DNA from: Dermatophagoides farinae
Taxonomy: Eukaryota; Arthropoda; Arachnida; Sarcoptiformes; Pyroglyphidae
DNA: 64,000 bases
Assembly: GCF_024713945.1 (NCBI RefSeq)
Contig: NC_134677.1
Location: forward strand, 4,033,001-4,097,000
Reading direction: 5' to 3'
The notes under the pieces are model-generated. The model had not been told where the DNA came from and did no database searches. It saw only the letters and a list, made by a program, of their open reading frames with translations. Shown piece after piece: positions 30,601 to 41,513 of the stretch. The translations under genes and the position numbers were made by a program. Position 1 is the stretch's first letter. Each line of letters opens with the position of its first letter.

Positions 30601-31179
30601 TGCTTTATTCAAATAATATGATGATGACCTTCACCGTCGCCATCGACATAAATGTTCAATGTTGTCATTTGACACGAATATTTTTTTTCTTGTTCGAGCT
30701 TAAAATTGTAATGAGAAAAAAAATTCTATCGCCCATAAAATCATTCAAAGACATAAAGGGATTGACGATGATGAAAGCCATTTATTGCACTCATTTCATT
30801 CTTAAAATCAGCCATTCTGATTCGAATTGAATCCATAGATCGTGGGAAACATTACCGATTTCTGTGATTTAATATGAAATTAAAGTTTTATTATTACATT
30901 ACTTAATATTAGCAAAATCCTACATGCAAATTAAATACAAATTCAAATTACATTCTCAATGAAATGCTTTTTAAATGGCGGGAAAAAATTTAAAATTTTT
31001 TTGCTCGTTCGTTCAACTTTTCATTCGAATAACGCATGTGCTATGAGTGCTATTTGGCGCCTTTTTATTGTGTGCTTGTTATGCCACCACAGCTGGTTGT
31101 TGATTTTTACACAATAAACATTGTCTCAAAATTGTGTTTTGATTTTTTTTTAATTTTTAATTTTCATCAATCATAAAAA
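27629..31179. other. Non-coding interval between BED-hAT and CDC45 (3.55 kb)
   Basis: The divergent upstream regions of the two genes. A CG-rich patch GCGCGCGCGGC at about 27834-27844 lies some 210 bp upstream of the BED-hAT start and may mark its core promoter. The overlapping short frames between 28.4 and 30.8 kb occur on both strands at once and have A/T-driven composition, so I take none as genes. TTTGGCGCC at about 31053-31061, about 120 bp upstream of the CDC45 ATG, matches an E2F site. That is expected for a replication gene and notable because an E2F partner (the Rb-family gene) lies 5 kb away. Confidence 0.5.
31053..31061 (+). promoter_or_regulatory. Candidate E2F site of CDC45
   Basis: TTTGGCGCC fits the E2F consensus TTTSGCGC and sits about 120 bp before the CDC45 start codon. 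CDC45 is an E2F target in animals, so the site is plausible. It is a single short match. Confidence 0.4.
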
Positions 31180-32955
31180 ATGTTAATAAGTGATAATCGT
31201 AAAGATTTCTACGATCCTTTATTACAAAATCGTTCTCATGTATTAATATTGGTAAGCCATGATCTGGATTCGATTGCAGCGGTCAAAATTATTCGATACA
31301 TATTCGAATGTGATCATATTCCATATACGATTGTACCGATTCGAACACGTGCAGAACTTCAACGTGCCTATCAAGAACGTCGTATCGGTATTAGATTTAT
31401 TTTAATGATAAATTTAGGTGCCACTTCTGATGTAATCGATGTTTTAATGCCTGAAAATGATGTACAGATATTCATTGCCGATTGTCATCGGCCATTAAAT
31501 GTTCATAATGTTTACAGTGAAAAAGATGTACTGGTTCTTTGTTCAATAACCGGCCTGAATAATATTGAAGATGAATTCCAAAAAATTCCTAAATATGAAG
31601 AATTATTCTGGGATTCTGATCTGGATGACGATGATGATGATGTTGATGTGCGTCAACTTTCACTTGAACAACTTCGTAAACGAAATGCATTCAAAAAATT
31701 CGAAACTAAACGTTTGCAATTAATGAATGAATATGAAGAAAATTCTCATTATTCATATTCAACGGCCATGATATTTTTCGATTTAGCCTGGAAATTGGGA
31801 AAGGATTCAAACGATTTATTATGGTTGGTCATATTATCTGTGACTGATAAACAAAATACTTACAAATTACCAAGTGATTTGATGAAAAGAGAAATGGGCT
31901 ACCTATCAGATTCGATGCAACGATTACGAAATATTCGTTCAGATCGTGGATTCGTTTTAAATATTAATCGTGATGATGCTCAACCACCGGGTAATCAACA
32001 ACATTCCGAATTAGTTATGACAACCAATCATCTGAACATTTCATATGAAAAGGATCTAAACCTAAAATTGTATCGAGAATGGTCATTATACGAAAGCCTT
32101 TGTCATACAATGTACACATCTTGTGGTTTTAAAATCTGGAAACTTAAAGGCCATAAACGTTTGCATACATTTTTAGCCGAACTTGGTCTACCATTGAATC
32201 AAAGTAAGCAAAAATTTCAATCCATGGATCTGGATTTAAGACAAAAGCTTAAATCAGAATTTGATGAAAAAAAAGTCAAATACAATTTGCCGAAATTAAT
32301 CTGCTATAATTTTGTTGGCTGTCGTGGTATTAGACAGAAATTCAGTGCTTCCGATTTGGCCATGGCATCCAGAGCCTTATTAGAAGCGCCCGGTCGAGAT
32401 AAAAGTTATAATCAAAAATTTTTTGATTCATTTGATTCACTTACTTGGAGTAATCAGGATCTGATCGATACCGGTATTGGTTTGGCAAAAGTACAACTAT
32501 CAGCCATTGTCAAACAAGTACAATTAATTATCGATGCACATTTAATGTCTATGATGAACAATGTTTTATGGTATGTGATCATACCGGAAAGTACACCAGA
32601 TGCAAATCTTTTTTGTCATCCTGGCTGTTTAAAAGCTTTGACCATTTATACGTTGAGCGCATATGCTTCCTTTAACAGTAAATCTCAGCGTGCTATTCAA
32701 ATGCCATTGGTATTGATTACACCGGATCCTGAAAGGCCTGGAATGGGTCTGGTTTGTGGCGTATCACCACTATTAGCATTGAAAGAATGTCAAACATTTT
32801 ATCGACAAGCTTTTTTGACCACTTCGAAAAGAATGGCTAATATCAGTGATAGCTGGTCATATGAAGAAAGTATTATTGATCCGGATATCGCATATATCAC
32901 CTATAAAGATGGCCATAATTTTCTGCATGAACTTTCTCTATTACTTGAATCATAG
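31180..32955 (+). CDS. CDC45: DNA replication initiation factor CDC45
   Basis: Core subunit of the CMG (CDC45-MCM-GINS) replicative helicase in the nucleus. A single uninterrupted exon of 591 codons, close to the 566 aa of the human protein. The N-terminal DHH-like fold is seen in HVLILVSHDLDSIAAVKIIR (about residues 20-40), and the second DHH strand region in VQIFIADCHRPLNVHNVY. An acidic loop (DSDLDDDDDDVDV, about residue 150) follows, as in other CDC45 proteins. Typical middle and C-terminal blocks are LWLVILSVTDK, LYREWSLYESLCHTMYTSCG, LAELGLPLNQSKQKFQSM and the C-terminal HNFLHELSLLLES. The first ATG follows a long T-run leader, and no upstream in-frame extension is visible. AATAAA occurs about 70 nt after the stop. 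Confidence 0.97.
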   Translation: MLISDNRKDFYDPLLQNRSHVLILVSHDLDSIAAVKIIRYIFECDHIPYTIVPIRTRAELQRAYQERRIGIRFILMINLGATSDVIDVLMPENDVQIFIADCHRPLNVHNVYSEKDVLVLCSITGLNNIEDEFQKIPKYEELFWDSDLDDDDDDVDVRQLSLEQLRKRNAFKKFETKRLQLMNEYEENSHYSYSTAMIFFDLAWKLGKDSNDLLWLVILSVTDKQNTYKLPSDLMKREMGYLSDSMQRLRNIRSDRGFVLNINRDDAQPPGNQQHSELVMTTNHLNISYEKDLNLKLYREWSLYESLCHTMYTSCGFKIWKLKGHKRLHTFLAELGLPLNQSKQKFQSMDLDLRQKLKSEFDEKKVKYNLPKLICYNFVGCRGIRQKFSASDLAMASRALLEAPGRDKSYNQKFFDSFDSLTWSNQDLIDTGIGLAKVQLSAIVKQVQLIIDAHLMSMMNNVLWYVIIPESTPDANLFCHPGCLKALTIYTLSAYASFNSKSQRAIQMPLVLITPDPERPGMGLVCGVSPLLALKECQTFYRQAFLTTSKRMANISDSWSYEESIIDPDIAYITYKDGHNFLHELSLLLES

Positions 32956-33147
32956 CAATGAAAATTCTGCACAAATTCTTAAAATCAAACAATTATGACT
33001 GTTCATAGAATTTGTTACGCAAGAAAATAAACATTTGAGAATCGCGCCGATTTTTTTTTGTTTTGTTTTGTTTTGATCATCATCCATGTTATATTTTCAT
33101 GAATTTAATCTTATTATATTTATTCATAATGATAATGAAACGTAAAA

Positions 33148-36131
33148 ATGCCGAATAAAGCAACAATTTTTATTATTTTTTCTGGTCTTTTTATTGCATT
33201 GATTGTGAACAAGCATGAATTCATTGGACAGACAATCAAAGAATTGTCCAAAATGTATGGAATTGAATTTGAGGCGATGTCATTGTTCAAAAAATCATCT
33301 ATAGAATTTTTACCGTAAGTATGATGATGAATTTTTCTCAGTGAATTGTTTGAAAAAATCAATTAATTATTCATCATGTATATGCAATGACTTACAAAAG
33401 AAAAATCCTAATGAGAATTAATAATAGCGTTGATTATTATCGAGACGATCTATTAGATCTAGCTATCGTTTGAACATGAAATCACTGGGTATCGACAAAC
33501 AGGCGTACATGCAGGGATTGGTTATAAAGAGGACGTGCGAAAGCGTTCTAATCGATTTTAGAGAGGATTTGACATCGGAGGTCAGTACTGACAACATTGA
33601 TAAGATAATGATCGATTTACCGCATGTTTGGAAACCCGACCGAACAGTAGATATCCAAGACTCGATATTCGTACTATCATATTTCTGAACGTTGTTAAAT
33701 GCAAACGTTTCAATAAGGCTTGTTCCCATAGCGGTTGAAGCATTCAATTGATTCATGTTGTCAAATTACATTTGTTAAATTGTTTTTCCAAGGCTTTGCT
33801 ATGATTGCGTTATCTCTAGTGATCTGATCCTCTGAGAATTGATATTGATAGTTGTTTATTTTATATAGGAATTATTATCGAAAAGATCTATTAGATCTAG
33901 CTATTGTTTCAAAACGAGAATCTCGACATATTGTAAAATATGGGCGTGCCAAGATGGTCGAGTGGTCTAAGACGTCAGACTTAAGTACATTTCCGGTCGC
34001 ATTGTCTTTTCAAAGACTAAATCCGGTCGCAATTTCCGATTTTTCGGATTTGCTATGGATTGCGGTCAGATTTAAGACTATATCCGGTCGCATCGTCTTT
34101 TCCGGCTTTTGCGATGATTGTATATGTTCTATATAGTTATCTGATCCTCTAAGGAGGGCGTGGGTTCAAACCCCACTCTTGGCAGTACTTTTTATTGCCA
34201 TGAGAATCACTGGTTATAAAAATTCCGTTTCCGGAGTGTAGCGCCATCTTTCGTAAAATTATGCTAAACTATTTCCGATTTTTCTAATTTTTTTTTTTTA
34301 CTAATATCCATCATTCATTGTAGACCTAGTTCAATGTGGTGTTCATCATCATCATCATCGAATGACAATAATGAGACATATTGTCGATTTGAAACGCTGT
34401 GTTATCGAATAAATTCCAATGAATATTTCCTGCTATTTAATTCAAGTTCTTCCATTATTTATCCACCTTCTATATTGATGACAAATAATACAAACCTTTT
34501 TGGCCGTTTATCTGCCGTTTGGGATCATAACCGATTCTTGGTGAAATATCTAGCAACTGTACCATTCGAAAAAATAATAGAGTTAAAAAATGAATATAAT
34601 AATTTTTATTGGATTCCCGGTTGCACATTGATAATGAGTCGATTCAAACCGGATAATCTGCTTCATCTAATACACGATGATCTATTGCCATTACAAGCGA
34701 CAATACGAGAACGAATCGGAACCAATATGATTGATATATTATTTTTCGATGATCATTGGCCACAATCATTTGGCTATTATTTTTTTCAACAGCAAGCAAA
34801 ACGAATATTGTTTCGAAATGAATTTTCTTCGAAATCTATAATCTGTTTTCAAAGTGCTTACCTCGGTTAGACTTGTGTTATAATTATAATAATTGTATAT
34901 ATAGTTTCTGACAATTTTTTCCTTTTCAGGTCTATCTACATCTACTGGTTGGTATCAATATGGATTCAAACGGCCACAATCATCTATACCAAGAAAGGTA
35001 GAAGAATATCGTTACATTCGAATACTAGTTGATGAATTACGAGAAAAACTGCTGTCAGCGTTCAGATTAAATCAAGTGGATTGCCCTCATCGAAACATTG
35101 TACTGATTGCACGTGAACAAAACCGCAAGATTTTGAATTTGAATGAATTTTCACAATATATTGGTCAAAAATTCAGCAACAACCTTGATGTTATTATTGT
35201 ATCTCGTGATAAAATCAACAATTTAGAAAAATTAAAACAATTGATACAAAGAGTGATTTGTGCCGAGAAATTTATATCAATGCACGGTTCAGAACAAATA
35301 TTGGCTTTGTTCATTAAACCGACTGCTAAAGATCAAATTCAAATGATAGAATTGTTTCCATATGGTATTGAAGCCGAACATTCAACCATATATCGAACAT
35401 TTGCTGAATCAATATTGGGCTATAGATATTCAGCCTGGACCAATCCTATTCGTGCTAATACACGTTTTCCTGATGATAATCAACCTCGTCAATACGGTGG
35501 ACTATCACATCTGAATGATATGCAAAAGTATTCAATACAAAAATCGATTGATAAACCTCTCGAGCCATTTCTATGCTGTGACCATCCCGGATGGCTTTAT
35601 CGAATCTATCAGGATACTGTTATTGATATAACATTATTTAACGAATCTATCAACAAGATGCAAATGATGAATGATCAACATCATTCATCATCATCGAATC
35701 ATAATCAACATCATTCATCATCATCGAATCATAATCAACTTTTGCACCTTGGCGAAGTACAAAATCTTCGCTGCCAGTTTATTATCATGAAAAAGGATGA
35801 AAACAGTGACAGAATAAAAATTGAATGGGATCCGCCTTGGAACATGCCATTTATCATCAAAAACAACTGTAAAAAACAGCAACACAAATATCATTATGAA
35901 GTAGCCATTCAGCAAGAATCTGACACAGATCTGAAACAGCTTCCACAATATAACGTTTATTATACAAACAACACTTTGCTTGAAATGAAGGTCAGTGAAA
36001 AAAGATTCCATAATAATTGCTACTATGTGTGGATTAAAGTGAAATTTTATCATGAAAATGATATAATCAAAAGCCATTTTAATCGGCAGCCATTGTTTTG
36101 TTGTCCGAATAATATTGATAGTATTCCATAG
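33148..36131 (+). CDS. POMGNT2: POMGNT2 (protein O-mannose beta-1,4-N-acetylglucosaminyltransferase 2)
   Basis: Endoplasmic-reticulum glycosyltransferase that adds GlcNAc to O-mannose on alpha-dystroglycan. Exons: 33148-33314, 34324-34865 and 34930-36131, in phase, 636 aa (human 580). Exon 1 gives a type II anchor (ATIFIIFSGLFIALIV, residues about 5-20) and stem. Exon 2 opens the GT61-like catalytic domain with the family N-terminus MWCSSSSS...CRFETLCY and the FKPDNLLHLIHDDLLPL motif. Exon 3 carries GLSTSTGWYQYGF, ISMHGSEQILALFIKP, VELFPYG-type MIELFPYGIEAEH and EPFLCCDHPGWLYRIYQDTV. A C-terminal fibronectin type III domain follows (IKIEWDPPWNMP to YYVWIKVKF). A 10-residue tandem duplication, HHSSSSNHNQ twice, sits in the linker before FN3. 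Intron 1 (1.0 kb) hosts a tRNA gene and retroelement debris. Confidence 0.95.
33433..33484 (+). repeat. Duplicated tRNA 5' flank, copy 1
   Basis: Matches 33867-33919 with few changes; the shared core is GATCTATTAGATCTAGCTAT. In the second copy this sequence lies just upstream of the intact tRNA-Leu. Here it is followed instead by the gag-like segment and then a tRNA relic. Confidence 0.75.
33463..33756 (-). mobile_element. Gag-like retroelement fragment (antisense, in POMGNT2 intron 1)
   Basis: A 97-codon frame starting with ATG at 33756. After a Thr/Ser-rich leader it has a YDSTNIESWISTVRSGF block and an LSVLTSDVKSSL block. Their spacing resembles the N-terminal capsid region of Gag proteins of arthropod LTR retrotransposons. 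No protease, reverse transcriptase, integrase or LTRs are present, so it is at most a fragment. Its base composition (more G/C) differs from the host intron. The assignment rests on pattern only; it could be an unrelated exon. Confidence 0.45.
33788..33838 (+). pseudogene. tRNA-Leu relic (intron 3' part plus start of 3' exon)
   Basis: The segment from AAGGCTTTGCTATGATTG to GATCTGATCCTCTGAGAA aligns with 34106-34155 of the intact tRNA-Leu gene (GGCTTTTGCGATGATTG to TTATCTGATCCTCTAAGGA). The match covers the end of the tRNA intron, the 3' half of the anticodon stem and the start of the variable arm, then decays. It is the remains of a second, tandem tRNA-Leu gene. Confidence 0.65.
33867..33919 (+). 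repeat. Duplicated tRNA 5' flank, copy 2
   Basis: Partner of 33433-33484. Located 29-81 bp upstream of the intact tRNA-Leu, so it marks the tRNA leader region that was duplicated together with the gene. Confidence 0.75.
33948..34184 (+). tRNA. trnL-UAA: tRNA-Leu (anticodon UAA) with a 153-nt intron
   Basis: All arms can be drawn. Acceptor stem GCCAAGA pairs with TCTTGGC, then discriminator A (34184). D-stem is GTC/GAC with the GAGTGGTCTAA loop. Anticodon stem is TCAGA/TCTGA with anticodon TAA at 33982-33984. A class II variable arm, CCTC-TAAG-GAGG, follows, and the T-arm is GTGGG-TTCAAAC-CCCAC. The A-box (TGGTCGAGTGG) and B-box (GGGTTCAAACC) are intact. The intron lies at the canonical position after base 37 (33986-34138) and is 153 nt, far longer than the usual 10-60 nt of animal nuclear tRNA introns. 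The gene lies in the sense direction inside intron 1 of POMGNT2 and should be transcribed independently by RNA polymerase III. Confidence 0.9.
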
Positions 36132-36520
36132 AAAAAATGAAGAACAATTTTTTTTGATGAATTAAGACATAATTTTTTAATTTTTCGACAATTTTAAATA
36201 CAATTACATTAGTATTTTTTATTTCAAAATGTAAATATGATAACACAAGTGTAATAGATTCTGTATGTTAAATGTTTGAATGAATATGATGATATTAAAA
36301 ACTACTCACAAAAAAAATAAAAAACCTGAAATTATATTCTGATTTGAAAAATTTGGATTCGATTTATATCTACCGAAATATGTAAATAATAATGTTGATG
36401 ATAATTTGATGTGGATCAATAAAAAAAAATACCAGAATATTAAAAAAGTTAACAAATGATTTCACAAACAAATAAAAAGATAATATTCGAAATTTTTTGT
36501 CACGTTCTGCTAAAATCTTT
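36132..36520. other. Convergent 3' region POMGNT2 / Rbf
   Basis: 389 bp between two stop codons. AATAAA-type signals occur on both strands (for example AATAAAAA around 36316 plus, and TTTATT-type complements). Nothing else is seen. Confidence 0.6.
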
Positions 36521-39500
36521 CTAATCAGCTCGGATTAGATTGCTGGTAATGGTCGTTACTGGCACGATAACATTTTGATGATGAACAATAGTAGCGGTTG
36601 AAGCTGTCGATCCAATATCGCCATTTGATTGCTGTTGAATAATTTGTGCGACAACCGGTTGTAAAATTGGCTGTTGTTTTTGAGCCGGCTGAACCATTGA
36701 TGGATCGATTTGGGAGATTGCTGTGTGATCATCACTTTCAAATGTAGAATGTGACGATTCTTGATGGTGACGACCATCTACTTTATTACTGATTTCCATC
36801 TTACTGGCCAAAATGTTCACATTACCATTAGCGCTTGTATTATTGAATTGAATCGAATCGTTGGATTCATCGCCACTAACACTAGTGCTTGCATTGGCAG
36901 ATGAAGATGCACTCATTATTCGCCGTTCAGAAAAAATTTCACGAATCTTAAGATTGATCCTACGGGGCACTTTTTTGGGAGATGCACCCAGACTATCACC
37001 GTTTTCATTATCATCTTGTAAAATTCGTTTCGAAACACTTCGTTTGGCACCACCACCCAGCGAAGACATAGAAATCATGGCTGTTGCAATCGATGCTTTT
37101 ATGTTACGATGATGGCTATTATGATTACCAAAGTTACTACTCGGCAACGTCAATGAGGATATATGAGGATTATGAGCAGCAGCAGCAGCAGCAGCAGTGC
37201 TTGATTTCATCATATTGTTAATCTGTTCCAAATCTTTACTTGTAGTCAAATTATTCTGGAAACGATAGGTAATATTTTTGCTAGGTGATGCACATTTAGA
37301 TTTACGTAATGGTGATACAAAAACCGGATAATTTGGAACGCAACGCAATGGTGATTGAATATTGGACGATGCAAATTTATCTCTAGGCATTGGGGATAAT
37401 TTGACATTCAGATTCTATAGAAAAAATTGAAACGGTTTTAAAATGAGATGAGATGAAAAAGATAAAAGACAAAAGCATACCTTTTCCTCAGAAGAGAATT
37501 GTAATATGTATGTTAATGTAAGATTGGGTAAAAATATTTTATTATAAAAGTCGATTACAGAACCAAATTTTCCATTCGTTTCAGGTGAACTGGAAGCAGC
37601 CGTTTCCGATTGCTGTTGCTCACTGTTGGCATCAGGTTTTTTCAAAACAGATAGCAAAACATTTCGATATATGATACTCGAACCTTGTGGTTGAAATCGA
37701 TATTCATTTATAATATTTCCGAATTGAATGCTACGATCGCCGTTTATATTGATTCGTGACAGAGCATAGATGCAACACATTATTATCTGATCCAGATGAT
37801 GCTCACACATTAGATAAGTATGTGCTTGTATAGCATTCTCGAAACAAGTCCATATTTTGCATTTAACATCATCAGATGTTATTTGTAATCTTTTATATAG
37901 GTCATGAAATCGATGTGATGCTAATGAATATACTTTACGGAAAAAGAGTGCAATTTGAGAGTTTCGTTGATTTTTGTTGACTGGTGTGGACAATATTGAA
38001 GACTTTGGGCTAGGAACTAGGTTCTCATCGATTTCTTGCTTGACCGGCGTATTTGTCTGACTAATAGATTTGGCCGAACGTATGACCGATACATCGTGAC
38101 ATATTTGAGTCTGTGGCGATATACTCTTTGAAGCATCGGCATTGCCGTTGGTGAACAATTGCCGTTTGACATTACTTTCAGAAAAACCAGTATAAACAGC
38201 GTTCATCAAATTGTTCGAATCAGAACGAATAACCGGCGATTTCATAAATGGTGCAGTGTTTTCACCACCATCTTGGTTGAACAAATCCAATGAAACTTCG
38301 GCATAAGTAGGCGAAGGAGTTTTCGACAGCAAAATCCATAATGGAGAATCCTTTGTCCATGCAAGACAATCGAGAATTTTTTCTTCAATCGTATTCAAAT
38401 GTTTGACAATGTCACGCGATAGTCCTTGTTCTTCTCGGATGATTGGCTCGATAACTTTATAGAAGAAAAAGGGTGGAATCTTGAGCTGTGGATGGTCATC
38501 ATAAATCTGTAAAATCCATGGAAACACGCGGTTGCATATATTATAAGAAAAAAGAATTATCTCCAATGAACAAGCGTACAAAGAACGAATCAATAATTCA
38601 GACGAGACCATTTTTGACAATGATTGCGTTATATTCGATTGAGGTATTCGTTTCGATAATTCACCTTTTAAAATTTTTTCAAATATAAAATAAAAAAATG
38701 TTTCAGCAAAAACACGACGTTTGTTGGCAAATTCTCGTCCAGACGTCATAATGCATTGAAATTCTTCATTTGACCGAATTATTGATTGATCTTGATTACT
38801 CTCGGCATAAGCATCAGCAAATACATTGCCCATTTTTTTAATAATGTCCTTGATTTTCGTCTGAGGATCTTTGTCACACATTTCAAAGATTCGTTGCAAA
38901 TCTCTGCTCGGTTCATTTTTATGATTCTGTAATATCGAATGCAACCGACTGATTGATGTTGTTGCTGAGGAAATCGGGGTCAATATATTGTTGACAGGTG
39001 TTCTTGAGGCAAGATATTGTCTGGAGCTTAACGGTGTTGCCGGAACCAATGTATCTTTGGAAGTATCATACGATACTTGTTGCTGAAATAATTTTTCTTC
39101 AATATCAAACTGCGATTGAAGTTCTGCTGTTCCAAGTTCTTTGCTGGCCTCTTCATTAAGAAAGATACATTCATCGAAATCGCCAATGGTCAAGACGAAA
39201 TCTTCGTATTCTTTTTTAATGTATTTGCTGTAAGAACAGAAATAAAAAAAATTCAACTTCCACTCGTCATTGGATCTGATTGCTAACTTACAAATTAAAA
39301 TCAATGGCATCGTTGTCAATAATACCATTGGTTCGTTTACGAAGATTGTTGTTGTCACTCAATCTATTTAGCAAAGATTTGAACCAATGTTGCCGAATAT
39401 GCTTAACTTCGACAGGGATGCCATTGAATTTTTCACAAAGAGTATCGATAATGGAAACCCGTTCATCGTTGTTCAATGATCGGAGATCATTTTTCAACTC

Positions 39501-40444
39501 TTTTGTTAGCTTATCTATCAATACAATAAATAAGTCAATTTCCTTTGATAAACAATTTGATAATGATAATATTTACCATAAAAATTTGTGTTGACAATAT
39601 CACGATAATTGTCGAATGAAAGTACCGATGAAAAACAATAGTCGACACAAACGAGTAGTAAATGATAAGAGTTTACCAAATCATCTCCGATTTTGGCAAA
39701 ACGAGATTTGACAAAAACGAACAATGTCCAACAAAACGTAAAAATATCCATAGAATTCAATGGTTGCTTGCGACTAATTTTTCAAACAAAAAACAATCAA
39801 ATGATAGTTGTTTTCATGTTTATTGGGGGTGGTGAGAGCTTACATTTTACGATTTTTCGGGCTGAATCTACACGGAGGCACAGGACATTTGAACACTTCC
39901 TCAAATATCGGCTTATATTTTTTGTATATAACTGAAGTGACATTAAAATTTTTCTCAATTTGATCAATCTTTTTTCTTAAATCAACGGAAGAACCAGCCA
40001 TATCGATCCAATTTTTAATTTTATTGAAAAACCGTACAAGACTATAGTCGAATGAAAACATAACAGTTAGTATGAATCGGAAAAAAATTTACAATTATTA
40101 TAACCTGATGTTACAGGTACGAAGAATTCGAGTCAAAGAGACCATATTGCCTTCGATACGAGTCTGTCCACGACCCGTTTGTGTTGTGCATTTCCGACAT
40201 GAAATGTACAATGCACATGCAAGCCAATCCATTTTATCCCCCTTTTTATACGGTAAACATAAGTAATTAATGAAATCATTGATAAATTTTAAATTCTTAC
40301 TTCAAGAATGTATTTGACACTAATTGAACGGAAAGACTTCCATGATTCTTCCAATGTTTCATTGTCCAAATTTAAACCAGAACGTATCTCGGTCAACAAG
40401 AAGGAATGTAATTCTTCTTCATCATATTGGTCATCCGAATCCAT
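36521..40444 (-). CDS. Rbf: Retinoblastoma-family pocket protein (p107/p130-like, Rbf)
   Basis: Nuclear E2F co-repressor controlling the G1/S transition. Seven exons: 40444-40301, 40241-40105, 40041-39844, 39773-39577, 39514-39292, 39227-37481 and 37414-36521; 1179 aa. The N-terminal cyclin-like domain is visible in DKMDWLACALYISCRK, SLTRILRTCNISLVRFFNK and DIFTFCWTLFVFVKSR. The linker YIKKEYEDFVLTIGDFDECI marks the p107/p130/Rb family. Pocket A spans about residues 375-590 (TPVNNILTPISSATTSISRL, RRVFAETFFYFIFEK). Pocket B spans about 720-880 (IALFFRKVYSLASHRFHDLY, LMCEHHLDQIIMCCIYALS). Between them is a Ser/Pro-rich spacer with SP/TP sites suited to CDK control. The C-terminus has TPR/SP motifs and an Ala-7 run encoded by a GCA/GCT tract (about 37182-37205). 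Length and spacer favour p107/p130 over vertebrate RB1. Confidence 0.95.
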
Positions 40445-41513
40445 ATTTATGTAGTTGTATAATGAACAGAGAGAAAACAAATTTGACAATTATGTAACAA
40501 CAGTAACAGTAGTCGGACCAGCAAAGTTCTTGACCTAAAGTAGTTGTTAAAAATTCAATGAACAAAACACTATGATAATATGTCACAAAATCAATATTGT
40601 ACACATATACAAAAATGAGTCACAATAAAGCAACAAAATACAGGTATAATTATAATGATAATATAATTAGGTAGATCAACTTTTTAATGAATTATTATTA
40701 TACAATTCCATCGGTCGTGGTGAAGGCGGCGGCATAATATAATTAAGAATCTGCAAAAGACGACAGTTTAGCAACAGCAACATCAGCAGCAGGATACCAT
40801 TCTATTCTAATTAAAGCAAGGCATTCATTTTTTCTATGCTCCTCTTTCGCTCTTTTTCAATCTCTCTCTTTCCCTCTCACTAAAAAAAAAAAAAAAATAT
40901 ATTTTTTGTGTATGTCTTCTGCAAACTTCTGAAAATTTCTACCTTTTACGCATGCGATCACTCATCATGAATTTGAAATTTCACTCTGAACACGCCTTTA
41001 ATTTAGTATTTTCGATACAATTTAAATGTTTTTCCACATTTAAAAAGGCGTGGTAGTCAACATATCCAATGGCATATTGGCGCGAAAAGTATAGAATCCT
41101 CAATGTTCATATAGGACGTGATTTTCAATAGAAATTTTTTTATTGATAAATTTTCAAAAAATTAAATTTCTTGTTTCAAAAATCACAAATTTTATCATAT
41201 TCATGTGAACAAACATATGATTGATTTCGAATTTTATTGTTTTTGCAAAATTATCGCAAAAAATCTCCAACTTGTTTGTTGTTCAGAAAATATTAAACGT
41301 ATCAACTTTAATGAAAACATATTTATACATGACAAGTCAACTATATTTTTGCAATTACTTCTCAGGTATCAATTTTTGATCAAATTGACAATTACATGCT
41401 TCTTTGCTTTGTGAATTTATGAAATTCTATATCCATTTAAGAAGTCCATTATTTTGAAATTCTCATCGTTGTTTTTTTAATATAAATTCTGAAATCTTAA
41501 ATCATTCATCAGT
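40445..41513. other. Divergent upstream region Rbf / CTR9
   Basis: About 1.07 kb with no supported gene. TTGGCGCGAAAAG at about 41077-41089 contains TTGGCGCGAAA, a strong E2F-type element, which may serve Rbf autoregulation or CTR9. A CT-rich block (about 40845-40880) is followed by an A run. The short plus-strand frame 41205-41414 has no resemblance to known proteins. Confidence 0.5.
41077..41088. promoter_or_regulatory. Candidate E2F element upstream of Rbf/CTR9
   Basis: GGCGCGAAA is an E2F/DP half-palindrome (TTTCGCGCC read on the other strand). It lies about 430 bp before the CTR9 ATG and 640 bp before the Rbf ATG. Pocket-protein genes are often E2F-regulated themselves. Single motif, not tested. 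Confidence 0.4.

Noticed and set aside
28042-30830. Cluster of 65-109-codon frames on both strands
   Set aside because: Mutually overlapping antisense pairs in simple-sequence DNA; no family resemblance or gene structure.
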